Shown here: one piece after another, positions 46,609 through 56,999 of the stretch
How the letters are laid out: every line of letters begins with the position of its first letter
Position numbering within the stretch: position 1 is the stretch's first letter
Assembly: GCF_028769735.1 (NCBI RefSeq)
Contig: NC_088200.1
Coordinates: forward strand, 72,268,046 to 72,332,045
Direction: 5' to 3'
DNA from: Zonotrichia leucophrys gambelii
Taxonomy: Eukaryota > Chordata > Aves > Passeriformes > Passerellidae
Length of the DNA stretch: 64,000 nucleotides
Notes under the pieces: generated by a model
What the model was told of the DNA's origin: nothing
Database searches by the model: none
Seen by the model: only the letters and a program-made list of their open reading frames with translations
Position numbers and translations under genes: made by a program

Positions 46609-47700
46609 TTGAATTACTCTTCTAACCTGTTGTGTTTCTTCCCTAGTGACCTGAGCCTGATGGCCCCTATCAGAGTGTTGAGAGCCATCCCCCTAGTCAT
46701 CCTGTGGTACCTCCTCCACCCTGCAGACCTGTGGATTGTTTCCCAGCCGAAGGCCAACATCTGGAAGACCCTTGCACAAGTCCTTGGCCAAGACCACATT
46801 TGCCTTTACACTGCATCTGCAGCAGACCCTATGGCCACCTGCCTCGTGGGGATCCCTCTTAGATCCAGTGAGTTTCCTTCCATTTTGGTTACCCCATTGC
46901 TCCATATATTCAACCTGTTAACCCCTTGGAGAGACATAGCAAGAAAATTAGCTGTTTTGGAAAAGGAACCAGAGGAATTTGATTTACTTGGTTCATGCCA
47001 TGCTTTCTATTGTGTTCAGTTTATATTTGAACCGGACTCCCAAGTTCAGTTATATACAGAGGTTAAACAATTTAAGAAGGGATACCAAGCAAAGAATTGG
47101 TGTGATAAGATAACCCACACAAAGTCACCATCCACTTCTGATGGAAAACCAAGTGCCCTCCCTAGGGGAATTTTCTTTATTTGTGGTGCAGAGCATGGGC
47201 AAGCATCCCCTCTCACCTGATCAGAGGCCCATGCACACTCGGCCAACTAAACCTGTTTACCACCAACAGAACCCAAATCACTGATTGGCTAGCAAAAAAA
47301 TAAAACTAAAGAACTGGCCCACCAAAAGAGAGATTTGAGAGAATTAGACCCAAATTGTGACTCAATGATAATCCACTGGTCCAAGCCCAAAGGAGTTGCA
47401 ATCACCAGTTTTTTGCCATGGGTGTCTGTGGCCAAAGCACTAGGTGAACTGGCACATCTAGAATGCTGGGTACCTAAACAGGCAAATCTTACCTCAGCTG
47501 CACTCTCAGACCTTCTATCAGATGAGATGATAACAAGGCAGGCGACTCTGCAAAACAGGGCTGCTATTGACTTTCTATTCCTTCTCTGCAACCACAGCTG
47601 CGAGGAGTTTGAAGGTCTGTGTTGTCTGAATTTAACCACCAAAGCTGAGCATGTGCGAAAAACCATCAATAAGATTCAATTTATGGTTAAAGACATATAA
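46609..47700 (+). pseudogene. ERV env (plus-strand provirus): SU remnant and TM with CX6CC
   Basis: First frame 46609-47220 (203 residues) has a hydrophobic stretch near its start that could be a signal peptide, then a Cys-containing surface-subunit remnant. The second frame, 47335-47700, reads as a transmembrane subunit: an LQNRAAIDFL helix typical of the immunosuppressive region, followed by a CX6CC motif (CEEFEGLCC) and an N-linked site. That covalent TM type belongs to alpha/gammaretrovirus-like env, whereas this provirus's pol is class II. A hydrophobic span in another frame at about 47777-47830 may be the membrane anchor. Frameshifts and a stop separate the parts. Confidence 0.75.
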
Positions 47701-48046
47701 AGGGAAACTTCAGTCTGACCAGGGGACATTTTCTCTGGGTAGGGTTTGTCAGGCTGAGCCAGGTCCATTTTGAGAACTGGACTTTTAGTTCTCTTCATTA
47801 TTTTGGTAGTTTTTGTTGCCTCCAGTGTAATCTAGCGCATGATAACATGGCTGCTGAACCACATTTTCTTGCCACCTAGCCTGAACAAGCAACTGTCTCT
47901 GAGACAACTGCAAAAAGTCAGTGGGCTTCCTCCCTGACAAACCAGCCGTGATTTGGCAACATTTACACACACTCTGAGTTCAATAACCAGGAAGAATTTT
48001 CTTCATTTAAGGAGTTTTACTTTCCCCTATCCCTTTTGTTTTTGTT

Positions 48047-48300
48047 TAAACAAAAAAGGGGGAGATGTTATGTTGTGGGCTTTGTATGCTCAGTTGTAAT
48101 GGTTTGTTATTTTGGTCTGTTCCAGTTCTCCCCTGCAATAATGGTTCTGCCCCTGTTTCCTCCTCCCTCCTTCCCCCTGTAAATCTCCTTGCCTCCACCC
48201 CCTGTACCCTGGAAATGCTTAACCATTTCCTCGATCCCTCCCCAGTGTCCTGTCTATCACTCAGCTGCCAATCCCTTCTCTCTAAAGCCCTCTACCAGGG
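48047..48300 (+). mobile_element. PPT and truncated 3' LTR of plus-strand provirus
   Basis: The polypurine tract AAACAAAAAAGGGGGAGA (48047-48064) is followed by TGTTATGTTG, the LTR start, at 48065. The U3-like sequence continues to about 48300 with no clear TATA box, polyadenylation signal or CA end. It then meets the HSF-like reading frame. The LTR is thus truncated. Confidence 0.65.
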
Positions 48301-48303
48301 CCA

Positions 48304-49467
48304 TCAAATGATAGGTTCAGACAGTGCGGTCTCTCCCCTGAAGTAGCTGAGCAGATCCTGAGCACCTCCTGGTCGACCGGAGGCAGCTGCCTCACGTAGA
48401 GCTTCTGGAAGTGGCTGCAGGGCCCCCCCCGCCCGAGTGGTAGCAGCCACTCCTCCTGGAGCCTGAGGAAGTCGCAGGGTGAGATCCGGGAGCACCTCCT
48501 GCTCAGCGGGCAGTGGCCGCTCCCCGCTGGGCTCCTGGGAGCAGCTCGGCCCCTCCTGCTGGTCCAGCACCAGCCGGTCACTGTGCAGTAGGAGGAAGCT
48601 GCAGGGTGGGCACCGGGACGTGAGCCGCAGCCGCTCCCTGGGCAGCAGCTTGAAGCGATTGCACCCTTCCCACCTGTCTGGGATCGGCTGTGCCCTGGGG
48701 AGCTGCTGGGAGTCTCAGGGTGGGCACCTATGGCCCTCCCACCCCGCTGCCGGCTGCTGCCGGTTGACTGTGCTCCGGCACTTGATGCACAGCAGGAGGT
48801 CAGGGTGGTCATAGCAAAAGCAGGGGTTGCTGTAGTGGAGCCAAGCCCCAGCATCGCCCGGCGCAGCTGAGCCAACCCAGCCCAGCACCTTGTGGAAGCC
48901 GTAGCAGTAGAGCTGGAGCATGAAGCTGAAGAACCGTGTGGCCCTGAAGATGTGCAGGACCAGCCCCGCCCCATTGCCACCATCCCTGTGGGTCTTGCCC
49001 GGGCTGAGCAACTCTCGCTCAAAGAGGGAGCAGTCGATGAGCAGCCCCGGAGTCCTGATGTCCCAATGCATGGAGCGGACACGGGGTCTGTTCACCAGGC
49101 GCCAAAGCTTGGCAGGGAAGGGGCTGGCGCTGAGGCCGGTGAGCAGCGGCAGCTCCCCCGTGTGCCGATTGCCGACTGTGGCCACAACGCCTGCAGCGCA
49201 ATGGCAGCCGCTGCACCAGCAGCGCGCAGACTGAGGGAGGCGCTGTGCTCCGGCGCGGGCCAGACTTGGCGGGGATGAGTGCAGCAGAGCCGGGGCTGCG
49301 GGCACAGCGCGGGCAGAGCGGCTCCCACGGCTGACTGGCCTCTGCAGGGCAGAGAAGGGAGGGCAGGGCCTGGTATGGCAGAGCAGGGCAGTGGAAGCCC
49401 TTGGCGAGGGCACTGGGAGCAGTGACAGGCTCTGTCCCCACGCTGCATGCCATGCCTGGGTCACCAT
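48304..49467 (-). pseudogene. heat-shock-factor-like gene (HSFY/HSFX-like) with one internal stop
   Basis: On the minus strand, 49119-48760 (residues 117-236 if the frame starts at 49467) reads as an HSF-type DNA-binding domain. FPAKLWRLV opens helix 1, SMHWD is the first strand, SFMLQLYCYGFHKV is the recognition helix, and HYSNPCF with HPDLLLCIK closes it. The usual recognition-helix wording is SFVRQLN; here the Arg and Asn are Leu and Tyr, so DNA contact is probably impaired. The frame meets TGA at 48715-48717 but then stays open to a TGA at 48304-48306, with a Gln/Leu/Pro-rich C-terminal part. The start is uncertain; the Met at 49467 is only the longest option. It is GC-rich and intronless here. 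One stop in 388 codons suggests recent decay, a sequencing error, or a shorter real protein. Confidence 0.6.
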
Positions 49468-49539
49468 CAGTGACTGAGGGCAAGGACATTGCTCTGGCTT
49501 GGCTGGGGAAAGGATAAAAAGGGGGGAGGTTAGAAAACA

Positions 49540-52330
49540 TTCATTTGGTCTCTTTTTCAGCAGACTAGCTGTTTTTATCTCACCATGTCAGCCTGTCTTT
49601 GGCAGAGTTGGCACATTTCTTGTGATTTGGAATCAGCTACAGCAGCAGAAAGGGGCACCAATTTTGTCAGCATTGATATCAAAGCTAAAGTGCTGCCCCA
49701 TGGATGGATGTTGCTTTATTCAGGGGGTTTTTGGCCTAGAGTTGTAGCGAACTCACGCTGGTGTCTTCCCAAACAGCGTTGCTGTTTTCTTTCCTCAGGA
49801 ATCCTCTTCTTTTTCTTCCCTGCATCTGGGTAGAGTTCCCATGCAAATGCCTCCTGCAGCCAACTCTTGTCACTGTAGACTGACAAAGGAGATCCTGCAA
49901 TGGAGAGAGACTCCCTAGAGCTGCTGTGGGGAGCTGAAGGGGGAAGCTTTGTCCTTTATTCTTGAAGTCTTGTTGGGGAGCTGCTTGTGTTCTGGGGGAT
50001 GGACACCAATGATGTTTATCCAAGTCTTGCAGGTTCACTGCTGAGCTTCCTGACACACCACAGAGACTTTGGGGTTGTCATATTGACAAACAAATTTCAG
50101 TCTGGGCACTTTTTGAAATGCTTCATGTATTCTTTTTATTTTGCTTTTCCACAGAAATATTGTCATCATTCTGTGGAGAATCTTTTCCTAATTTCTGGGG
50201 AATTCCTTTTGCTGCTCTCCCAGATCAGGCCAATTCCCAGGGCTCCTTCCCAAAGTGAGGTGTAGCCCATGGCCTCCACTCTCCAGCTGGAACAGAAGGA
50301 AGCACAGAGTTTGCTGTTGTGGGAGAGGAGCTTTTCTTTCCTGCCTGCTTTCCCCTTGGGACAGGTTGGTGTGTGCTCATTTGATAAAGGCAGGTTTAAA
50401 CTCTGAAGCAGTTGTGTTTCAATCTCCTCTGTTCTCCAGCTCTTCTGTGGGTATCGTTGGACAAAACGATCTTGGTGGGAGCTCCCTGTGGGCAGGTTAA
50501 GGAAGGAGGCTGATATTTCAGGGTTGTGACTGCTGAAAGCAGCTGGTTTCTAGAGGTGTCCAGAACTGGGAGTGGCTCCTTTTCTCACCTGCCTGCAGAA
50601 AAGGAAGTTGCAAAGTGGGAATTTCATTTGTGGAGATGGCTGCCAGGGGTGTTTGCCAAGAGATGGGCTGGGAGAGAGGCAGGTCTCGTGCTAAACTGGC
50701 TGTGTGTTTGTTTTGATGTTGGGGAGGGCCAGAGATGCAGACACAGACACCAGCTGAAGGAACAGTGTAATTTACTGTAATGCAAAAATGCAAAAAAGAG
50801 TCAGGAAAGGATAAGCTAAGCAATGCACCTCAGAATTACTACAAAAGGTTGCCTCTGGTTATTAAGGAAGATGCATCACCAGGTACCCCAATGCTTTCCC
50901 CTTCATCCAGTGCTGCACATCAGCTGGGGGAAGCTGTCCCAGCCCAGCCCTGCAGAGCCACGGCCGGGAACCGGGAAATCCTGCGGTGCCTCCACCTTTG
51001 GCGGCCACGAGGCTCCCGAGTGCGCTGTGAGAGTAGCCCGGCTCTGACAGTGCTGGACGAGCAATGTGCCAGAGCTTCTGCTGGGGCACAGCTGGTGTCA
51101 TTCTCCTCTTGGTTTTCTCCCCGAGCCTGCCCAGGGCTCAAGGAGGAACCAAGGCCAGGTGTGGCCTTGTCCATTTTCCTCATGCAGAAAGGTGAAGACG
51201 TGTTTCACCAGTGAATGGATGCAACAATCCTTTTGATAATAACACTTGGTTAAGGAGCAGATACATAGAACATTGGGTTGGGAAGGTCATCTAGAGGGCA
51301 GCTTTGGCTCAGGTCCTGTTGTTGAGGCTTCAGTCAGGGTCTGTTGTTCAGGCCTTAGTCCTTCAGTACTTTGTGGTGCAAATCAATGCTGTGCAGAGGT
51401 GGAAACAAAGAAGTCTGTCTTTAGCACATTTGAGACAGGGAACAGGATTAGCCCTGCAAGGCCAGGCTAGGGCCAAGAGCAGAAGGCCAGCACCCTGCTT
51501 TTGCCCACAGGCAGCCCTGCAGAGCAAGCAGCCACTCCTGCCCAGGGCTGAGGTGCCCAAAGCTGCCTCCCCGCTGTGCAGCTCTGCAGAGCCTGTGGAG
51601 CGCAGGGTCCTGGGCAGCGAGGGCAGCCCGGCTGCCTTGGAGCACAAGGAGTGCCCAGATAGAAGCTGCTGCCCTTTGCTTTGCAACTGTTCGTCAGAGT
51701 CTTGTCATTAATCCACAGTGTCTGATGAGTTTTCTTTTCCTCTCCCAAATTTAACAGAGATTTTGAGAAAATTGACTGATGTAGCTTCTGCTGCTGGTGG
51801 TGGAGCTTTTGTCTGCAGGTGAGGGCAGGTGATTTGAACCAAGGATGGAGTCCATTGTTAACACCCCAGCTGTGCCAAGTCAAGAAAACCTTTCACAATT
51901 GTGTTACTGGTGCTGAGCAGTAGGTTTTTTTCCCCTAGTTTTTGGAAAGCTATGACCTTAAAGAAACCCAACAGATTTTCCTCCAGGTGGATACCAGCAG
52001 TAGCATGATTCCAATGTGTTCCACCTCTTTTCTATGTCTTTGGTGCTTTTAAGAGTTCCTCAATGCCCAACAGGAACGAAATTACCTGTGATCATGTGAT
52101 TTGAGAGCTCTGTGTTGTTCATTGCCACATGAGTGTTTATGAAAAGCTGGACACCCAGCTCATGGCTCTGTTGAGTTAAATTAATCCCAATTCTGTGCCA
52201 ACAGCAGCCCCGAGATGCTGAGAAGAGCAAGCGCAGTGGGTGGGTGTGCATGCACACACTTGGGGCTGACTGCTGTGTGGGCAGAAGGTTTTGCACTGCT
52301 GTACATCTTCACTCTCCCAAGCTGGAAGAC
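49540..52330. other. non-coding DNA beyond the HSF-like frame
   Basis: No protein recognised in either strand; frames up to about 140 codons here are compositional. A short CR1-like phrase ('gggttgggaaggtcatctag') lies near 51275-51300 but is too small to call. Confidence 0.5.
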
Positions 52331-52490
52331 TGTTTCAAGTATATATCTTAAATAAAAATATATATATTAAAAATTTGTCAAAAAATACATCTGCATTAAA
52401 TTTCTTGCATACTATATATTATATATTTAGATTAATGTAACGTAATGTAATATAAAATATAATATAAGGAATATATGAGATTATTTTTGA
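52330..52490. repeat. AT-rich low-complexity tract
   Basis: TATATA runs with repeated 'taatgtaa' and 'atataat' units. Simple sequence with no other signal. Confidence 0.7.
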
Positions 52491-52599
52491 AGCCATTGCT
52501 CATGGGGCATATAGATCATCTCCTAGTGTTTGTACATTTTTGCTTTCTGCTACTCCTGATTGAAGCAGAGTGGAAATTTTCCAGAGTAGAAATCCATTT

Positions 52600-53015
52600 T
52601 GATTTAGGTGGAATGTACATCTTTGAGTTAAGTCTGTAGCTTGCTGTTTAGTCTGACTGCCTGTTCTCGCAAATAGGCCTGCTCTTGGAGAGACTGCTTC
52701 AGCCAAAGCACAAGAGGTAGGGGGGGAGCAGGGGGGGCAGACAGAGCAGGGCAACCTGCCCCAGGAATTCTTTCTGATAAAGAAGAAGTAGCAGTCAAGT
52801 GTCATGCCATTAAATCAGTGGAATGAATATGTATGGACCTATTGTGAAATAGCATGCATATGTGTTTGAGAGGGAAATAAAAGGGGATCTGAAGTTCCCA
52901 CAGGTACCCATGACATTTTAGGGGAATGATTCCCACATGCATGCAGTGCTGTAATAAGCATACCAGCTTTACAACTTTCACAAAAGTTGTGGAGTTCATT
53001 TGCTTCCGCAAATCA
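52600..53015 (+). mobile_element. diverged LTR, family A (copy 2)
   Basis: From about 52770 to 53015 it aligns by eye with LTR copy A1: 'tgaatatgtatg', a TATA-like GAAATAAAAGG, 'aataagcataccag', 'tttacaactt' and 'ccgcaaatca'. The 5' part is poorly conserved, so the left edge is approximate. No PBS follows, so it is probably a solo LTR. Confidence 0.6.
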
Positions 53016-53039
53016 CCACAGGCAGGGCTTCAAACCCTC

Positions 53040-54134
53040 ACTGCCACATATATGTATGCAGTTCTTTATGTATGTTGTAATATCTGTGTTTAGATTTCCA
53101 TAACTATACAGTTGTGTAGGTATCTATTTGTATTGATGCAGTTTTCGGTATATGTCTTTTTAAATAGCTTTATTGTTATTTGTATTGGTGTATATGTCTG
53201 GTTTTATATTTTTAACTGTATACCAATCTATTTATATAGATGTTATATTTACATATATATCCGGATGTATAGCTGTATATTTTTATCAATGCAGTTGTAC
53301 AGATGTTTAGATTGGTAGCGCTGTTTTGTCTCTTTATAGACAGGTTTGTTTTATGTATCTGTTTCTGGAATCTAATAGATAACATTTAATCTATATTAAC
53401 ATCTGTATATTGTGGTGGTTATATATATATTCAGTTCTATGTAATTGTGTATGGAGTTGTATAGTGGTGGAATTCTATTTGTTGAATTCTTGGTGTTAGA
53501 GAGAGATACTGATATTTTTGTGCTTCTATATGGGCTGTATGCTTGTTGAAATATGCAATAAATTAAGCTGTTAGTTTTCCATTAATCTTTGTGTATAGTG
53601 AGTGTTTGTAGAGGTTTGCAATAAATTAATTTTTGTTAACAGAAGTTGCTGTTTGTATGTTTTTGAACAGTGTGTTATAACAATCAAATCACTTTTTTAA
53701 AATTTAACAGAGATATCTATAGTTATATGCTGTCAGTGCTGGTGTAGCAATTTATAACAAATGACATTTGTCAAGTGAGATGAATGTGTCGTAATTTGTG
53801 CTACCCAAAGCCATGGGCAGATGTAAATGCAGGAGGATTTTGGCCATGGAAATCTCCAGCCATGGCCAGCACATGCCCCACCTGCACTCAGGCTGGGCAA
53901 GGGAAGCGCAGATTTGGGCTGGCAGCAGAGCCCCACGTTGGCTCAGAACTCGCTGCAAAGGCCTGCTGGCTGAGAAAAAGAGCAGGGATACATTTTATAT
54001 ATTCTATTTATTACTCTATTATATAGTACTATAGTATTAAATATTTTATTTATTACATATATTAAAATATGTATTTTGTAGTATATTGTGGAAATCCTTA
54101 AAATCAGAGGGTTTTCATAAAGGTGCTCCTCAGT
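53040..54134. repeat. T/TA-rich low-complexity region
   Basis: About 53040-53650 is dominated by T-rich text with recurring 'gtatat', 'tgtat' and 'tatttg' words and no clear period. 53980-54090 is again AT-only in places. A more ordinary GC-balanced stretch lies at 53790-53970. No gene seen. Confidence 0.55.
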
Positions 54135-54758
54135 TCTCAGTATCTCTGCTGGTCAGAATGACCCTGAGATGCGCTAGAAAGTCTCTTTTCCCACCCAGCA
54201 GTTGAAGAAGGAGTCAGGATTTTTTCTGTTCTCATTCTCAAGGTTGTTCATTGTTTCTTGTCTATGAAATTCTTTCTCCAACCCACCGAGGTCTGTCTGG
54301 TAGGTTGGGTTGAGGCACACTGCCCGCCTCAGAGGTGGTGTTATCTTTTTATACTAAAAACTACGTGTACATTATTTACCATAACTTCCCAATACCTATC
54401 ACCTACATTAGACAGTGAGTTTCTACTATAAACCAATCTAAAAGTGCCAGCACCACAGCAGAAGATGGAGGCCAAGAAGAAGAAGGAGAAAGGCTGGACA
54501 TGCCCAGATTCCTCCATGTTGCCTCCTGAACCCCCATTCTACAAACTCCAAAAAATCTATTTATAACCCTTGATAAATCCACTATCATTCTGCTTAAAAT
54601 TTGGTGGCTTCTAAATCCTAATATAAGGTTGGTAATTGTTTTTTCCATGGGTCAAGATCAAAGACACAGGGGTCTTGGGCTCTGTGCCAGGTCTCCGAGC
54701 CCCCTGACAGGGTTTTGAGTCCTCCAGGGCAGTCAGAGGAATTTCTTGGGTTCCGACA
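54135..54758 (-). mobile_element. solo LTR, family C (copy 3), candidate TSD CTCAGT
   Basis: 624 bp, aligning by eye with copies C1 and C2, with TATAAAAAG and AATAAACAA-like signals on the minus strand. CTCAGT occurs on both sides (54129-54134 and 54759-54764). With that TSD the length is within 2 bp of copy C2, though the left end would be TC instead of TG. Confidence 0.72.
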
Positions 54759-54933
54759 CTCAGTGAGAAGGATTTCCAGCCTAGAGGAATATAAAAATAA
54801 AAACGAAGACCATGGACAGTGCCATTGCCAGAGCTCCAGGCTGTTAAAAGGAGGAATGGATCGTCCCCTTTGTCGTCTGTAGCCAATACCCTTGTAAGTA
54901 ATAAGTGGGCTCGTGGGAGATGAGATGGGAAAC
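54759..54933. other. unassigned spacer between two LTRs
   Basis: 175 bp between LTR copies C3 and B1, possibly the only non-LTR genomic DNA left here. A short minus-strand frame crosses it but spans several LTR boundaries, so I do not call it. Confidence 0.4.
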
Positions 54934-55812
54934 TGTGGGAAATGGATTTGTAGAGAGTTCTCAGGGCCTGACAGGAGGCCCACACAGTATGCATCTGTAT
55001 GTAAACTTTGAGACAAGAAATGCTGACTTAGATATGCCATGGAATAGGGCAGATATTGTTGTAAAAGAAATGGAACTAGAAAAAGGTTTCAAAGGATGAC
55101 CTTGCAAATGAGACTTGATACTTTGGAGAAATAGAACTATGAAAGATGCATTGTAGTGGAACCCACGAGGGGTAGTGTTTTGCAGAGAAAAGAAGAAAGC
55201 TCACAACTTTGTAAAAGTTGTAAAGCTTGGTATGTTTATTACAGCGCAGGACATATGTGGAGAATGCTCTCCTCAAAAGGCATGCGTACCTCTCAGGATT
55301 TCACGTCTCCTTTTATCTCCCCTTCCAAATACATATGCATACAGTTTCACAATAGGTTCACACATATTCATTCCACGTGACATTTATCGCCAGTTCCTCT
55401 TTATCAAAAGAATTCGTAGGTCAGAGCAGATTGACCTTGTGGTCTTTTCTATTTTTTTTTTTCTGTCCCCTCACTATCTCTGTCCTGCAGTATTTCCCTT
55501 CAGCTTTGGCCTTACAGACTTTTCACCTCTCCTAGACATTTTACCTAATTCAAAATGGATTTTTACTCTGTCTCAGTAGTTTTAGGTGATTGGCTTTAAG
55601 GCATCTACAGCATGGTGTGGCAAAAAGCTGATAGCCCAAGAAATATTTCTAGTGTATTGGAATTAGGAAATGGTTGGCTTCTGATTGTGATGGCGTGAAT
55701 TTTAACATCTGTATTGTCTCACCCTTCTCATGAGACTGGAAATGGAATAAAAGTTTTTAAAACGCCTCTCAGTTGCCCCATCTCTGGGCCAGGAATAGGG
55801 TGTTGTCCCACA
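54934..55812 (+). mobile_element. LTR, family B (copy 1), carrying a nested LTR
   Basis: Starts TGTGGGAAATGG and ends GTCCCACA. After removing the nested copy A3 (55176-55575) and its 4-bp TSD it is 475 bp, against 469 bp for copy B2. AATAAAAG lies at about 55747. Its U5 side abuts the broken RT of a minus-strand provirus, so it faces opposite to copy B2. Confidence 0.82.
55176..55575 (-). mobile_element. solo LTR, family A (copy 3), nested, TSD GTAG
   Basis: 400 bp; the minus strand starts TGAGACAGAG and ends GCAAAACA, like copy A1. Flanked by the 4-bp duplication GTAG (55172-55175 and 55576-55579). The family B sequence resumes exactly after the TSD, as shown by the uninterrupted copy B2. 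This gives a secure insertion order. Confidence 0.92.
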
Positions 55813-56330
55813 GCGCTGGAGATAAATCTCTTGCCACAAATTATTGACAAATAGTAGGTGAAGTTTTCATACCTTGTGGCAAAAAGACCCAGTGATACCT
55901 GTGCAGTGGTTCTACTCTATTGATGGCTGGAACCAAAAAGGCAAATGGAGGAACATCCTCTGGATGAAGTGGAATGTTGAAAAATCAGTCTTTTAAGTCA
56001 ATGACAAGGAGAGGCCGGTCTCTTGAAATCACTGAAAGAGAGGGAAGTCCAGGTTGCAGAGGCCCCATGTCCTCTATGATATCGTTGAACTTCCTCAGCT
56101 CGTGAAGCAATCTCCAAGAATCAGAAATCTTCTTATGAATGACAAAAACTGGGGAATTCCAGGGACTGTTTGTAGGTTTGATGTGGCCTTTTTGTAGTTA
56201 TTCATTTACTGATTTTTTGAGAATATTCAATTTTTTCTGTTCAAGAGGCCATTGATCAATCCAAATTGGCTGACTGGTTTTCCATGATAATTTCAGAGTG
56301 GCAGGCGTTGCTGTGGTTTTTGTCAAACAC
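55813..56330 (-). pseudogene. truncated ERV RT (minus strand)
   Basis: Minus-strand reading gives the RT N-terminal and fingers regions ([19 protein letters not shown] with a stop, [10 protein letters not shown]) and the LPQG-type block, then a stop after ICQ near 55846. It ends at 55812 before the YMDD motif, joined to an LTR in the opposite orientation. Confidence 0.75.
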
Positions 56331-56700
56331 CCACTTCTATCTTTGCTCCCCACTGGGACACACGTCTCTCCCCGATACTGTGATGGACTTCTGCACCATG
56401 AAGGGACTGATGGTTGCTGTCCTTCCCTGAGGACTTGTAACAGTAACCATGAATTCACTTTGCAGACACAAGATAGCTCCTCCAATTCCTGTGAGAGCAC
56501 CCATGGGTGTCACCAAATTCCAATTGCACAGCCAGGATGCACGAGAAATCACAGTGATGTCCGTCCCTGTGTCCAGCATACCTGCAATATGAACAGTTTG
56601 ACCAAGGTGTGTTAGACTGCATGTCAGCTCTGGCTGTTCATTGCTGACATGTTTTATCCAAAGGACTTTAGACATCAGGCCAGAACTCTCAAAAGGCATT
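56331..56700 (-). pseudogene. ERV protease (minus strand)
   Basis: Frame with MLDTGTD (active site) at about 56555-56580, then GIGG and GRD near 56370. Directly upstream of RT. Similar in layout to the protease of the provirus at 31300-38528. Confidence 0.78.
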
Positions 56701-56999
56701 TCTCAGCATACAACTTGCTTATTTCCATTCATTGGTAATGCAATAGCAATAACTATTGTAATTTTTTCGTTCAATTACCTTTGGAGCATTGTAAGCAAGA
56801 GCTGAAATCATCAGCTCTTCATTACAATTTGCTGAGATGACAACTGGAAAAACTGAAAGTCTAAGAATTTTATTGCTGTCCTATCCTATAATGAAAAAGT
56901 CTTGTCTTTGTTGTCAAGTACCAATACCTCCTGTGAGAATGTATTAATGGCAAAAGTTTTTTTAAAAAAAAGTTTTTTAAAAATATATTATTTTGGATT

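Noticed and set aside
48282..49082. 266-codon minus-strand ORF
   Set aside because: It is out of frame with the HSF-like domain and its Ser/Gly/Cys-rich translation resembles nothing. The HSF-like frame explains the region.
49019..49540. 173-codon minus-strand ORF upstream of the HSF-like domain
   Set aside because: GC-rich shadow frame with no domain; not continuous with the HSF-like frame.
50780..51214. 144-codon plus-strand ORF
   Set aside because: No recognisable motif, skewed composition, no splice or promoter context.
53040..53650. Repeated TGTAT/GTATAT words suggesting a satellite or CRISPR-like array
   Set aside because: No fixed period or conserved repeat-spacer units; simple AT-rich low complexity in a vertebrate genome.
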